In this document: piece by piece, positions 36,742 through 44,577 of the stretch
How positions within the stretch are numbered: position 1 is the stretch's first letter
Layout of the letters: every line of letters begins with the position of its first letter
Assembly: GCF_031085155.1 (NCBI RefSeq)
Contig: NZ_JAVHUL010000023.1
Location: forward strand, 1 to 47,185
Length of the DNA stretch: 47,185 nt
Direction: 5' to 3'
From: Mesonia profundi
Lineage (GTDB): Bacteria > Bacteroidota > Bacteroidia > Flavobacteriales > Flavobacteriaceae
Made by a program: the position numbers and the translations under genes
Notes under the pieces: model-generated
Seen by the model: only the letters and a program-made list of their open reading frames with translations
Told to the model about the DNA's origin: nothing
Databases searched by the model: none

Positions 36742-38028
36742 TTACACACTTATGGCTTTCTTCAAAGCTTTAACTTTTACTAAACATTCTTCGTATTCGC
36801 TCTCAGGAATTGATTGTATGGTTATCGCACTGCCCACCGAGCAAGAGGTGTATTTTTTGTTAGAATTGTATAAAATCGTGCGAATAATGACGCTAAAATC
36901 AAAATCCCCTTCTGGCGTAAAATAACCAATGCTGCCGCTATAAAGTCCGCGTTTGGTGGTTTCCAGTTCTTCAATAATTTTCATGGCCGAAATTTTTGGC
37001 GCGCCCGTCATACTTCCCATAGGAAAAGTGGTTTGAAGCACTTCAATCGGACTTACACCTTCTTTAAGTTGAGAAGAAACGGTAGAAATAAGCTGATGCA
37101 CTTGTTGAAAACTATATAATCCGCAAAGCTCATCTACGTTTACGCTTCCGCGGAAAGCGGTTTTGGAAAGGTCATTTCTCACCAAATCTACAATCATCAC
37201 GTTTTCGGCAATTTCCTTAGGATCATTTTGAAGCTTCTTCTTTAATTTTTCATCTTCTATAGGATCTTCTAACCGCTTGGCCGTCCCTTTTATAGGTTGA
37301 GAAGTTACTTTTTGCCCTTCTTTTTTAATATAACGCTCGGGGCTTGCACTCAACGCATAATGTTCTTCTAGGCGTAAAAAAGTAGCAAAAGGAGCTTGAG
37401 AAATCGCATTGAGTTCTAAATAACTTTGAAGCGGATTGATTTCTTGATTTTCTACATAAAATTCTTGACAGAAATTGGCTTCATAAATATCGCCTCGCTG
37501 AATATGAACTTTCATCTGATGCACTTTCTTCAAATATTCTTCGGGAGAAATTCGTGCTTGAAGCGCAGCCGTTTGCTGTTGAACTGGTGCTTTGACCTCT
37601 AAAGAACAAATATGTACAAAATCGGTTTCTATTTCGTCATCTACCATATTTAGGTAGAGAAATTCAGCTGAATCTCCCTCGATGCGAATTATTTTTTTAG
37701 GTTGAAAGAAATACAAATCGGGAAAACCCAATCCATCAAAATTTTTAGACTTTAACTTTTCCGTATCTTCTTTAAGGTCGTAAGTAAGGTAACCAAAAAG
37801 GTAATCTTTGGTGGTAGACTGGTATTCTTCCAGCTTTTCAAAAGCTTGGAGGGTATCGGTTTTTAAGGCCGTAAAAGCATCTACGGCAAGAATTGCTTCG
37901 TAGTTCACTTGCTCATTGTAGGCATTGGAATCTAACCAAATTACCTCCTCAAACTCCTGACTCCATTGCAAAGCTTGCGCCTTAAAAGCGCTCGTATCTT
38001 TTAGTTTAAATGTTTTATAAGTCCTCAA
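36742..38028 (-). CDS. pabB: Aminodeoxychorismate synthase component I
   Basis: Chorismate-utilising enzyme of 428 residues, probably making 4-amino-4-deoxychorismate for folate. The core has PIKGT (245-249), VDLVRNDLS and GSMTGAPK. Lys247 in PIKGT is the residue that marks PabB; anthranilate synthase TrpE has alanine here (PIAGT). It therefore fits pabB better than trpE. The start is a TTG that follows directly on the TAA stop of the upstream FMN reductase with no gap. The glutaminase subunit is not in this window. Confidence 0.83.
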   Translation of the reverse strand: MRTYKTFKLKDTSAFKAQALQWSQEFEEVIWLDSNAYNEQVNYEAILAVDAFTALKTDTLQAFEKLEEYQSTTKDYLFGYLTYDLKEDTEKLKSKNFDGLGFPDLYFFQPKKIIRIEGDSAEFLYLNMVDDEIETDFVHICSLEVKAPVQQQTAALQARISPEEYLKKVHQMKVHIQRGDIYEANFCQEFYVENQEINPLQSYLELNAISQAPFATFLRLEEHYALSASPERYIKKEGQKVTSQPIKGTAKRLEDPIEDEKLKKKLQNDPKEIAENVMIVDLVRNDLSKTAFRGSVNVDELCGLYSFQQVHQLISTVSSQLKEGVSPIEVLQTTFPMGSMTGAPKISAMKIIEELETTKRGLYSGSIGYFTPEGDFDFSVIIRTILYNSNKKYTSCSVGSAITIQSIPESEYEECLVKVKALKKAISV

Positions 38029-38571
38029 TTAACTTTCTATTTCCTGTAAAAAATTAGATAAGGTATCAATAATTCCTAATTGTAAAGTTTCATCGGTAAC
38101 TTTAAGCTCTTGTAAATCAAAATGCTCATTAAATGAAGGAAAGCTAAAACTAGCCACCACTTGAGCTCCAAATTTTGGTAAAATAGCCTCTGTATACGCT
38201 AAAGCAGAAGCTGCACCTCTTTTTCCCGCAGAAGTACTCATTAACAGTACTTTTTTACCTTCCAAAAATTTTGGATCAAAACGAGACAACCAGTCTAATA
38301 CATTTTTAAAGAAACTAGAAACCGTTCCGTTATGTTCGTTCACCGAAATAATTAACGCCTCTGCTTGATCTATTTTATTTTTTAAACGGGTTATATTTAA
38401 AGGAATGCCTTCATTTTTTTCTATATCATAACTATAGACAGGAAGTTCAAAATCGGTTAAACGAATAATTTCCACTTCATGATCTACGATTTGATTCGCT
38501 ACGGAAGTAACCAAGGCATGATTGATAGAAATGGAACTACTTGACCCTGCAAAAACTAAAATTTTACCCAT
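38029..38571 (-). CDS. NADPH-dependent FMN reductase-like oxidoreductase
   Basis: Flavodoxin-fold protein of 180 residues. GSSSSISIN (9-17) is the FMN phosphate loop, EHNGTVSSFFKNVLDWLSR is the usual second flavin loop with the dimer helix, and STSAGKRGAASAL is the third. Relatives are azoreductase or quinone/chromate reductase-like enzymes; the electron acceptor is unknown. The stop abuts the TTG start of pabB with no gap. It is divergent from the LysR gene across a 96-bp spacer. Confidence 0.86.
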   Translation of the reverse strand: MGKILVFAGSSSSISINHALVTSVANQIVDHEVEIIRLTDFELPVYSYDIEKNEGIPLNITRLKNKIDQAEALIISVNEHNGTVSSFFKNVLDWLSRFDPKFLEGKKVLLMSTSAGKRGAASALAYTEAILPKFGAQVVASFSFPSFNEHFDLQELKVTDETLQLGIIDTLSNFLQEIES

Positions 38572-38667
38572 AAGATTGTAATAAGGCCTAAAATAACTGC
38601 ATTTTACTTGAATATGAAAACTATTTCTTTTAAAAAATCCTTAATTTTAGCTTTCTAATATGTAGCG

Positions 38668-39558
38668 ATGGATTTTAGATTACGTGTTTTTAATGAAGTG
38701 GTAAAAACATTGAGTTTTTCTCAGGCTTCAAAAAATTTATACCTCTCTCAGCCAGCGGTTTCCAAACATATTAAAGAGTTGGAAATGAAATATGAAGTAA
38801 AGCTGTTTGAACGTCAAAAAAATACCATTAAAATTACTTCCGCAGGACAAGATCTCTTTTTTTATGCTGAAAAAATTCTCAACCTTTATCACGAAGCCGA
38901 AAATCATTTTTTGGCTCTTCAGGAAAAGTTACCTAAAAAAGTGAAGATTGGTGCGAGTACCACCATCGCTCAATATATTGTACCTCCTTCTTTGGCTGAA
39001 TTAAAGAAGAATTTTCCGGGCACGGAGTTTTCCCTTGTCAACGATAATTCAACTCAGATTGAACGTAAAATTGAACAATACGAACTTTCTTTTGCACTCA
39101 TCGAAGGCAGCAACCACAATCCTTTATTAACTTACGAGAAGTTTTTGGATGATGAACTGGTACTGGTTACTTCTACCCGAAACAACTTAACTTCATCCAT
39201 CTCTTTAGAAGATCTTCTTAAACTTCCTCTAGTCATTAGAGAAGAAGGATCTGGCACCCGCTCTATTTTGGAGAATCGCTTGGCCAAAGCCGGAATTCGT
39301 AAAAAAGACCTCAACATCGATATGATTTTGGGCAGCACCGAAAGTATCAAGTCTTATTTGTATGCTACGCCTAGTTATGCTTTTGTCTCTATCTCTTCGG
39401 TCTTTGATGATTTAAGACATCAGCAACTTCAAGTCATTGATATTGAAAATTTTGAAATCAAACGTCCGCTCTACTTTGTAAGTCTTCAGGGAGAACGTTC
39501 TTTATTTTTTGATCAAATTAAGAAATTCTTTTATTTAACCCATAACAAGAGGTTATAA
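38668..39558 (+). CDS. LysR family transcriptional regulator
   Basis: LysR-type regulator of 296 residues. The N-terminal winged helix (SFSQASKNLYLSQPAVSKHIKELE, about 17-40) is followed by a linker helix and a periplasmic-binding-like effector domain with KIGASTTIAQYIVPPSL at its start. It is CysB/Cbl-like in layout. It is followed on the same strand by yeiH and is divergent from the FMN reductase. In E. coli the LysR gene yeiE sits beside yeiH, so control of the transporter is a fair inference; the effector is unknown. Confidence 0.9.
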   Translation: MDFRLRVFNEVVKTLSFSQASKNLYLSQPAVSKHIKELEMKYEVKLFERQKNTIKITSAGQDLFFYAEKILNLYHEAENHFLALQEKLPKKVKIGASTTIAQYIVPPSLAELKKNFPGTEFSLVNDNSTQIERKIEQYELSFALIEGSNHNPLLTYEKFLDDELVLVTSTRNNLTSSISLEDLLKLPLVIREEGSGTRSILENRLAKAGIRKKDLNIDMILGSTESIKSYLYATPSYAFVSISSVFDDLRHQQLQVIDIENFEIKRPLYFVSLQGERSLFFDQIKKFFYLTHNKRL

Positions 39559-39627
39559 CCTATCACAATGTTTGTTGAGTAGCATCCGTTTATTTGCCCG
39601 ACCTTTGCGCAGATAAAATAAACAAAC

Positions 39628-40566
39628 ATGCTTAAAAAGATAAATCCTATTTATGTAAAAGTAATTTTTGCATTGGCAGCGCTCTTGTGTCTCACCCCTT
39701 TTATTTCTTCTCCCATTGCCTTATTAATGGGAATTATACTCACCAATTTACTCTTTAATCCTTTTCCTGTATTAAGCGGAAAAACAGTGAAGTGGTTATT
39801 AAAAATTTCGGTGGTTGGCCTTGGTTTCGGAATGGATTTGAATAAAAGTTTAGAAGTAGGAAAAGAAGGTTTATTACTTACCATTATCACCATTAGTACC
39901 ACGCTTATTCTAGGATATTTTATAGGAAAACTATTAAAATTAGATAGAGTGATTTCTTATTTGATTGCTTCGGGAACGGCGATTTGTGGAGGAAGCGCCA
40001 TTGCAGCGGTATCGGCGGTGATTAAAGCTAAAGAAAAAGACATCTCTATCGCTTTGGGCGTAGTCTTCTTTTTAAATGCGCTGGCTATTTTTATCTTTCC
40101 CGTTTTAGGACATCAATTGGGATTATCCCAAAAAGATTTTGGTTTATGGAGTGCCATTGCTATTCACGATACGAGCTCTGTAGTAGGTGCAGCTTTAGCA
40201 TACGGAGAAGAAGCTTTAGATATTGCGGTCACCGTAAAGTTAAGTAGAGCTTTATGGATTATTCCTTTATCTATATTTTCTATGTTTTTGTTTAAAGGTA
40301 AATCCAATTCTATTAAAATTCCTTGGTTTATCTTACTATTCGTACTAGCAGTAATTGCGAACTCCTACCTTAATCTACCCGAATGGATGAGTTTCAACAT
40401 TCCTGAAATTTCTAAACAGTTATTGATTCTAACCTTATTTCTTGTCGGCACCGGACTTACATTCGCCTCCATTAAAGAAAGCGGAGCTAAGCCTATCGTG
40501 CTGGGAGTTTCGCTTTGGGTCATCATCTCTGTTATTTCTTTAGGCTATATCTTGTATGTAATTTAA
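39628..40566 (+). CDS. YeiH family putative sulfate exporter
   Basis: Membrane protein of 312 residues with about ten hydrophobic segments, in the UPF0324/YeiH family. Clear family points are VVGLGFGMDLNKSLE, GTAICGGSAIAAVSAVIKAKEKDISIAL and AIHDTSSVVGAALAYG. Members are called sulfate or sulfite exporters by association with sulfur genes; transport is not shown here. A GACCTTTG element (one mismatch to TAnnTTTG) lies at 39599-39606 with TTG 22 bp upstream. The repeat copy at 40561 begins inside its stop codon region. Confidence 0.87.
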   Translation: MLKKINPIYVKVIFALAALLCLTPFISSPIALLMGIILTNLLFNPFPVLSGKTVKWLLKISVVGLGFGMDLNKSLEVGKEGLLLTIITISTTLILGYFIGKLLKLDRVISYLIASGTAICGGSAIAAVSAVIKAKEKDISIALGVVFFLNALAIFIFPVLGHQLGLSQKDFGLWSAIAIHDTSSVVGAALAYGEEALDIAVTVKLSRALWIIPLSIFSMFLFKGKSNSIKIPWFILLFVLAVIANSYLNLPEWMSFNIPEISKQLLILTLFLVGTGLTFASIKESGAKPIVLGVSLWVIISVISLGYILYVI

Positions 40567-40632
40567 AGCTAGTCGTGTCTGGCTAAGATGTTAGAACGCT
40601 TCGCTTTTAGAACATAGAAGTTAGATTTAATT
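40561..40632 (+). repeat. Dispersed intergenic repeat, copy 2
   Basis: Related to the copy at 8351-8448: both begin ATTTAAA then CTAGTCGTGTC and CTAAGA, and both end with TAGATTTAAT or AAGATTTAAT. The middle here is shorter, with a small CGCTTCGCTT part instead of the GC-rich hairpin. It directly follows the yeiH stop codon. Confidence 0.55.
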
Positions 40633-40707
40633 TCTTAAATATTAGTATTCAGATGTATTATCAAATCAAAAAGATAATATAAAGACTATATAAAATTTTG
40701 ATTTCTC

Positions 40708-40757
40708 AACCTGAACTTGCCCGAAATGGATTCATTCAGGCGGGCTTGATTCAGGTT
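40708..40757. repeat. Imperfect palindrome, REP-like
   Basis: Outer arms AACCTGAA (40708-40715) and TTCAGGTT (40750-40757); inner arms GCCCG and CGGGC. Contains TTCAGGCGGGC, close to the TTCGGGCGGGC of repeat copy 1, so both may come from one palindromic element family. Confidence 0.5.
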
Positions 40758-40872
40758 CTCCATATGATTTTAATGTCACATCAATAGGTTTAGGAGTAAA
40801 TCTATTATAATAAATTTTTCCGAGTACTGCTTAATTTGACTTCTTGAAGATAGTTTCCTATTAAAAGTCATG

Positions 40873-40906
40873 AAAAAATCCGAATCAATACGATTCGGAT
40901 TTTTTT
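40873..40906. terminator. Bidirectional terminator between yeiH and lpdA
   Basis: Perfect 14-bp stem (AAAAAATCCGAATC against its complement), loop AATAC, with A6 on one side and T6 on the other. Confidence 0.9.
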
Positions 40907-40952
40907 ATTTAAGAGGAAGAATTAATTTCTAATTCTCTCCTATTATATCTAC

Positions 40953-42359
40953 TTACACGTGTAAAGCACGGTCTCCCGTTGCTGCTAAAGCGGCTTCTTT
41001 CACGGCTTCAGCATAAGTTGGGTGTGCGTGGCTCATTCTAGCAATATCTTCTGCACTTGCTCTAAATTCCATTGCAACCACCGCTTCTGCGATTAAATCG
41101 GCTACACGAGCTCCTACCATATGTACTCCAAGAACTTCGTCGGTTTCTTTATTGGTTAAGATTTTTACAAATCCGTCAATATCTCCACTCGCTCTAGAAC
41201 GTCCCAAAGCACGCATAGGGAATTGACCTGATGCATACTCTACTCTGTCCTCTTTTAATTGCTCTTCCGTTTTTCCTACAGAGGCAACTTCTGGCCAAGT
41301 ATATACAACCCCCGGAATCAAGTTATAATCGATATGTGGTTTTTGACCTGCAATGGTTTCAGCAACAAAAACACCTTCTTCTTCGGCTTTATGTGCTAAC
41401 ATAGCTCCTTTAATCACATCTCCAATTGCGTAGATATTCTCTACATTGGTTTGCAAGTGTTCGTTTACTTCAACTTGCTTGCGGTCATTGATTTTAATTC
41501 CTGCGTTATCGGCTTCCAATCCATCGGTAAAAGGTTTTCTACCTACAGAAACCAAGCAGTAATCTCCTTTAAATTCTACTTCTTTTCCTTTTTTATCGGT
41601 GGCTTTAATTACCACTTCGTCTCCTGTATTTTCCACAGCAGTTACTTTATGAGAAAGCGCAAATTTTACTTTTTGCTTTTTCATCACTTTGGCAAGCTCT
41701 TTACTTTGAGCAGCATCCATGGTAGGGATAATACGGTCCATATATTCAATTACGGTCACCTCTGCGCCTAATCTCTTATATACCTGTCCTAACTCTAATC
41801 CTATAACTCCGCCCCCAATCACTAACATGTGCTTAGGAACTTCTTTTAATTTTAAAGCTTCGGTAGAAGTGATAATTCTCTCCTTATCAAGATCTATAAA
41901 TGGTAAAGAAGAAGGTTTACTTCCCGTTGCAATAATAGTATGTTTAGCTTCAATCGTTACATCTTCTCCTTCCGCGGAAGCGATATTGATGTGCGTTTTA
42001 TCTTTAAAAGAACCAACACCTTCATAGGTATTAATTTTATTTTTATCCATCAAAAAAGCAATCCCCTTAGTGGTTTGTTCTACCACCGTGGCTTTGCGGC
42101 CCATCATCTTTTCTAGATTAAGCTTTACTTCTCCAGGAATTTCAATCCCGTGATCTTCAAAATGCTTCAAAGCATCTTCATAGTGGTGCGAAGAATCTAA
42201 TAATGCTTTAGAGGGAATACAGCCTACATTTAGACAAGTACCTCCCATGGTGGAATATTTTTCTATTATTGCGGTCTTTAAACCTAGTTGTGCGCATCGT
42301 ATTGCGGCTACGTAACCTCCAGGTCCCGAACCAATCACTGCTACATCGTAAGTGCTCAT
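40953..42359 (-). CDS. lpdA: Dihydrolipoyl dehydrogenase
   Basis: FAD-dependent E3 subunit of pyruvate, 2-oxoglutarate or branched-chain dehydrogenase complexes. The 468-residue protein has the FAD loop IGSGPGGYVAA (9-19), the redox disulfide GGTCLNVGCIPS (Cys42, Cys47), the NAD loop IGGGVIGLELG and the C-terminal dimer-partner HAHPTYAEA with the catalytic His-Glu pair. E1 and E2 genes are not nearby. It has the best-matched promoter of the window (see below). Confidence 0.95.
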   Translation of the reverse strand: MSTYDVAVIGSGPGGYVAAIRCAQLGLKTAIIEKYSTMGGTCLNVGCIPSKALLDSSHHYEDALKHFEDHGIEIPGEVKLNLEKMMGRKATVVEQTTKGIAFLMDKNKINTYEGVGSFKDKTHINIASAEGEDVTIEAKHTIIATGSKPSSLPFIDLDKERIITSTEALKLKEVPKHMLVIGGGVIGLELGQVYKRLGAEVTVIEYMDRIIPTMDAAQSKELAKVMKKQKVKFALSHKVTAVENTGDEVVIKATDKKGKEVEFKGDYCLVSVGRKPFTDGLEADNAGIKINDRKQVEVNEHLQTNVENIYAIGDVIKGAMLAHKAEEEGVFVAETIAGQKPHIDYNLIPGVVYTWPEVASVGKTEEQLKEDRVEYASGQFPMRALGRSRASGDIDGFVKILTNKETDEVLGVHMVGARVADLIAEAVVAMEFRASAEDIARMSHAHPTYAEAVKEAALAATGDRALHV

Positions 42360-42391
42360 AATTTAGTTTTTGTTGAGTTGAAAAACGTTGA

Positions 42392-42421
42392 CAAAAATAC
42401 GATATCTAATTCAATCAACAA
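42392..42421 (-). promoter_or_regulatory. lpdA promoter: TTG, 19-bp spacer, TATTTTTG
   Basis: Minus-strand TATTTTTG (42392-42399) fits TAnnTTTG, with TTG at 42419-42421 and a 19-bp spacer, the consensus Bacteroidota layout. It lies 32 bp before the lpdA start. Confidence 0.75.
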
Positions 42422-42458
42422 GGTAGATGACACAAAGGATTGTTAAAATCCTTAGAAT

Positions 42459-42920
42459 TTACGAAACGATAAGCGTCGTGTTCTTCACTTCCTTAATCAC
42501 AAACGTACTCTGAGTGCTTCCTATTCCCGATATAACCGTTAGCTTTTCTATTATAAATTTGCGGTACGCATCCATATTTTTCACCAAGACTTTTAGAATA
42601 TAATCGTAATCGCCACTTACATGATAGCATTCTAACACCTCTTCGAGTTTTAATACTTCGCGTTCAAATTGAATGATGTTATTTTTAACATGCTGCGACA
42701 ATTTCACTTGGCAAAGCACCATAAAGTCCTTTTCTACTTTTTCTTTATCAATTAGCGCGACGTAGTTGGTGATGATTTTTTGTCGCTCTAGTTTCTTGAT
42801 ACGCTCATAAACGGCGGTATTCGACAAGCCCAATAGAAGCGCTAATTCTTTGGTGGTCTTTTTGGCATCTTGTTGCAAGTACTTGAGCAGTTGGTGATCT
42901 AGGCTATCTAATTTTATCAT
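42459..42920 (-). CDS. Lrp/AsnC family transcriptional regulator
   Basis: Small regulator of 153 residues. The N-terminal helix-turn-helix (about 6-58, LDHQLLKYLQQDAKKTTKELALLLGLS) is followed by the RAM effector domain with CYHVSGDYDYILKVLVKN, the usual Lrp ligand-binding and octamer region. It is divergent from a PLP enzyme of sulfur amino-acid metabolism. The spacer has two 15-bp dyads, the size and kind of site that Lrp proteins bind, so self-control and control of the neighbour are likely. The ligand is unknown but may be methionine or another amino acid. Confidence 0.9.
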   Translation of the reverse strand: MIKLDSLDHQLLKYLQQDAKKTTKELALLLGLSNTAVYERIKKLERQKIITNYVALIDKEKVEKDFMVLCQVKLSQHVKNNIIQFEREVLKLEEVLECYHVSGDYDYILKVLVKNMDAYRKFIIEKLTVISGIGSTQSTFVIKEVKNTTLIVS

Positions 42921-42993
42921 GGCGGTAAATTTTCAGGATTTATCAAAAACAGGAATCAATTGCAGTTTTAAATTCTAACAAACATAATTATTG

Positions 42994-43008
42994 TAGATTT
43001 TTAATCTA
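42994..43008. promoter_or_regulatory. Candidate Lrp operator, dyad 1
   Basis: Perfect inverted repeat TAGATT-TTT-AATCTA, 15 bp. It lies 73 bp before the lrp start and 74 bp before the PLP-enzyme start. Confidence 0.45.
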
Positions 43009-43029
43009 AGTTATGAAAATTAGCTTGAC

Positions 43030-43044
43030 AATTATCTGATAATT
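43030..43044. promoter_or_regulatory. Candidate Lrp operator, dyad 2
   Basis: Perfect inverted repeat AATTATC-T-GATAATT, 15 bp. Its centre lies 36 bp from the centre of dyad 1. Confidence 0.45.
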
Positions 43045-43081
43045 ACCGAATTTAGTTATTATTCACTTAAGTCTTATTATC

Positions 43082-44281
43082 ATGAAATATAAACCAGCCG
43101 ATAAAATTCAGGATTTACAATATTTTGGAGAATTTGGAGGAGTAAACCCTTCCATTTCAGATTCCTCTACCTACACCTTTCTTTCTGCAAAGACGATGTT
43201 TGACACCTTTGAAGGAAATGCCGAAGGTTGCTACCTCTACTCCCGCCACTCGAGTCCCAGCAATTTATATTTGGGCGAAGCCCTTGCTGCCATGGAAGCA
43301 ACCGAATCTGCCACGGTTACCGCCAGCGGCATGGGTGCTATCACTCCAGTCTTATTGCAGTTATGCGATAGCGGAGATCATATCATTTCTAGCCGAACCA
43401 TCTACGGAGGAACTTATGCTTTTATGAAAAATTTTCTACCCAGACTAGGGATAGAAACCTCTTTTGTAGACATCACCAAAATCGAAGCGGTAGAAGCAGT
43501 GATTACCCTGCAAACCAAAGTTATTTTTTGCGAAACGGTGAGCAATCCCTTATTAGAAATCGCCAATTTGACCGCATTGGCTCAGCTTGCTAAAAAACAC
43601 AATTTGCAATTGGTGGTAGACAATACCTTTTCTCCACTTTCCATTTCACCCGCTCAATTGGGCGCAGCTGTCGTGATTCATTCACTTACCAAATTTATTA
43701 ACGGAAGTAGTGATACGGTAGGTGGAGTGGTTTGCGCTTCAGCGGAATTTATTGATCAACTTAGGAATGTAAATGACGGCGCTTGCATGTTATTAGGATC
43801 TACGATGGACAGCATGCGATCGGCTTCTGTGTTAAAAAACCTGCGTACGCTCCATATTAGAATGCATAAACACAGCGAAAATGCGATGTATTTAGCAGAA
43901 CAATTGGAGGCTTTAGGCTTAAAAACCGTTTATCCCGGATTAAAATCACATAAAGGAAATGCTTTATACCAAGAAATGATGAACGAAGAATATGGTTTTG
44001 GAGGGATGCTAACCTTAGATGTAGGCTCTTTAGATAAGGCCAATACCTTAATGGAATTGATGCAAGAACGAAATTTAGGTTATCTAGCCGTGAGTTTAGG
44101 CTTTTACAAAACCCTATTTAGTGCCCCAGGAAGTTCTACCTCTTCTGAAATCCCTGAAGAGGAACAACAAGAAATGGGATTAAGCGACGGACTTATACGC
44201 TTCTCTATAGGTTTGGATAATCATATTGACCGTACGTTTCAAATGATGAAAACTTGTATGGAAGAAGTGGGGATACTATAA
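43082..44281 (+). CDS. Cys/Met metabolism PLP-dependent enzyme (methionine gamma-lyase-like)
   Basis: PLP enzyme of 399 residues in the cystathionine gamma-lyase/methionine gamma-lyase family. It has the phosphate-binding YSR of the partner subunit (Tyr53, Arg55), ASGMGAI (81-87), Tyr108 stacking on PLP, Asp180 and the Schiff-base Lys204 in SLTKF. Differences from methionine gamma-lyase stand out: Gly110 replaces the active cysteine in YGCT, GSSD replaces GHGD, and TSSEI replaces the THSSY segment. The reaction (gamma-elimination, beta-elimination or synthesis) is therefore uncertain. It is divergent from lrp and ends at a terminator. Confidence 0.82.
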   Translation: MKYKPADKIQDLQYFGEFGGVNPSISDSSTYTFLSAKTMFDTFEGNAEGCYLYSRHSSPSNLYLGEALAAMEATESATVTASGMGAITPVLLQLCDSGDHIISSRTIYGGTYAFMKNFLPRLGIETSFVDITKIEAVEAVITLQTKVIFCETVSNPLLEIANLTALAQLAKKHNLQLVVDNTFSPLSISPAQLGAAVVIHSLTKFINGSSDTVGGVVCASAEFIDQLRNVNDGACMLLGSTMDSMRSASVLKNLRTLHIRMHKHSENAMYLAEQLEALGLKTVYPGLKSHKGNALYQEMMNEEYGFGGMLTLDVGSLDKANTLMELMQERNLGYLAVSLGFYKTLFSAPGSSTSSEIPEEEQQEMGLSDGLIRFSIGLDNHIDRTFQMMKTCMEEVGIL

Positions 44282-44288
44282 ACTCTTC

Positions 44289-44325
44289 AACAATGGCTTT
44301 CTTAAAACAGAAAGCCGTTGTTTTT
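44289..44325 (+). terminator. Terminator after the PLP-enzyme gene
   Basis: A 14-bp stem with one G-T pair (44289-44302 with 44309-44322), loop TAAAAC, then T5. Confidence 0.85.
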
Positions 44326-44523
44326 AAATCTTCTATTCTTAAGTTGTTTTCATCCAGGGCTAAAAAAATGTAGGTAAGAGATGAAACAATTCATCTATTT
44401 ATTCTCAGCAATTTTAAAGGTTTTGAATAGATTAAATTTTCGTTTTCAAAGTGTTTCTCAAAGTAACAATTATAGTAAAAGTTAAAAAAGGTTAAGAAAA
44501 CTAATACTGTTTCTTGGTTCAGA

Positions 44524-44539
44524 TAGTGAAAAATCACTA
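44524..44539. promoter_or_regulatory. Palindrome before nhaC
   Basis: Perfect inverted repeat TAGTGA-AAAA-TCACTA, 38 bp before the nhaC start. Possible operator; no regulator is assigned. The rest of the 296-bp gap (44282-44577) holds only the terminator and AT-rich sequence. Confidence 0.4.
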
Positions 44540-44577
44540 CATTACTCATTCTTACACCAACTTATTATTGATACTCT

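Larger units (their letters stand above)
40567..40952. other. Convergent intergenic region between yeiH and lpdA
   Basis: 386 bp with no gene. It holds repeat copy 2 (to 40632), an imperfect palindrome (40708-40757) and the bidirectional terminator (40873-40906). Confidence 0.7.

Noticed and set aside
36647-36925. A plus-strand frame across the tilS-pabB spacer
   Set aside because: Antisense shadow of both genes.
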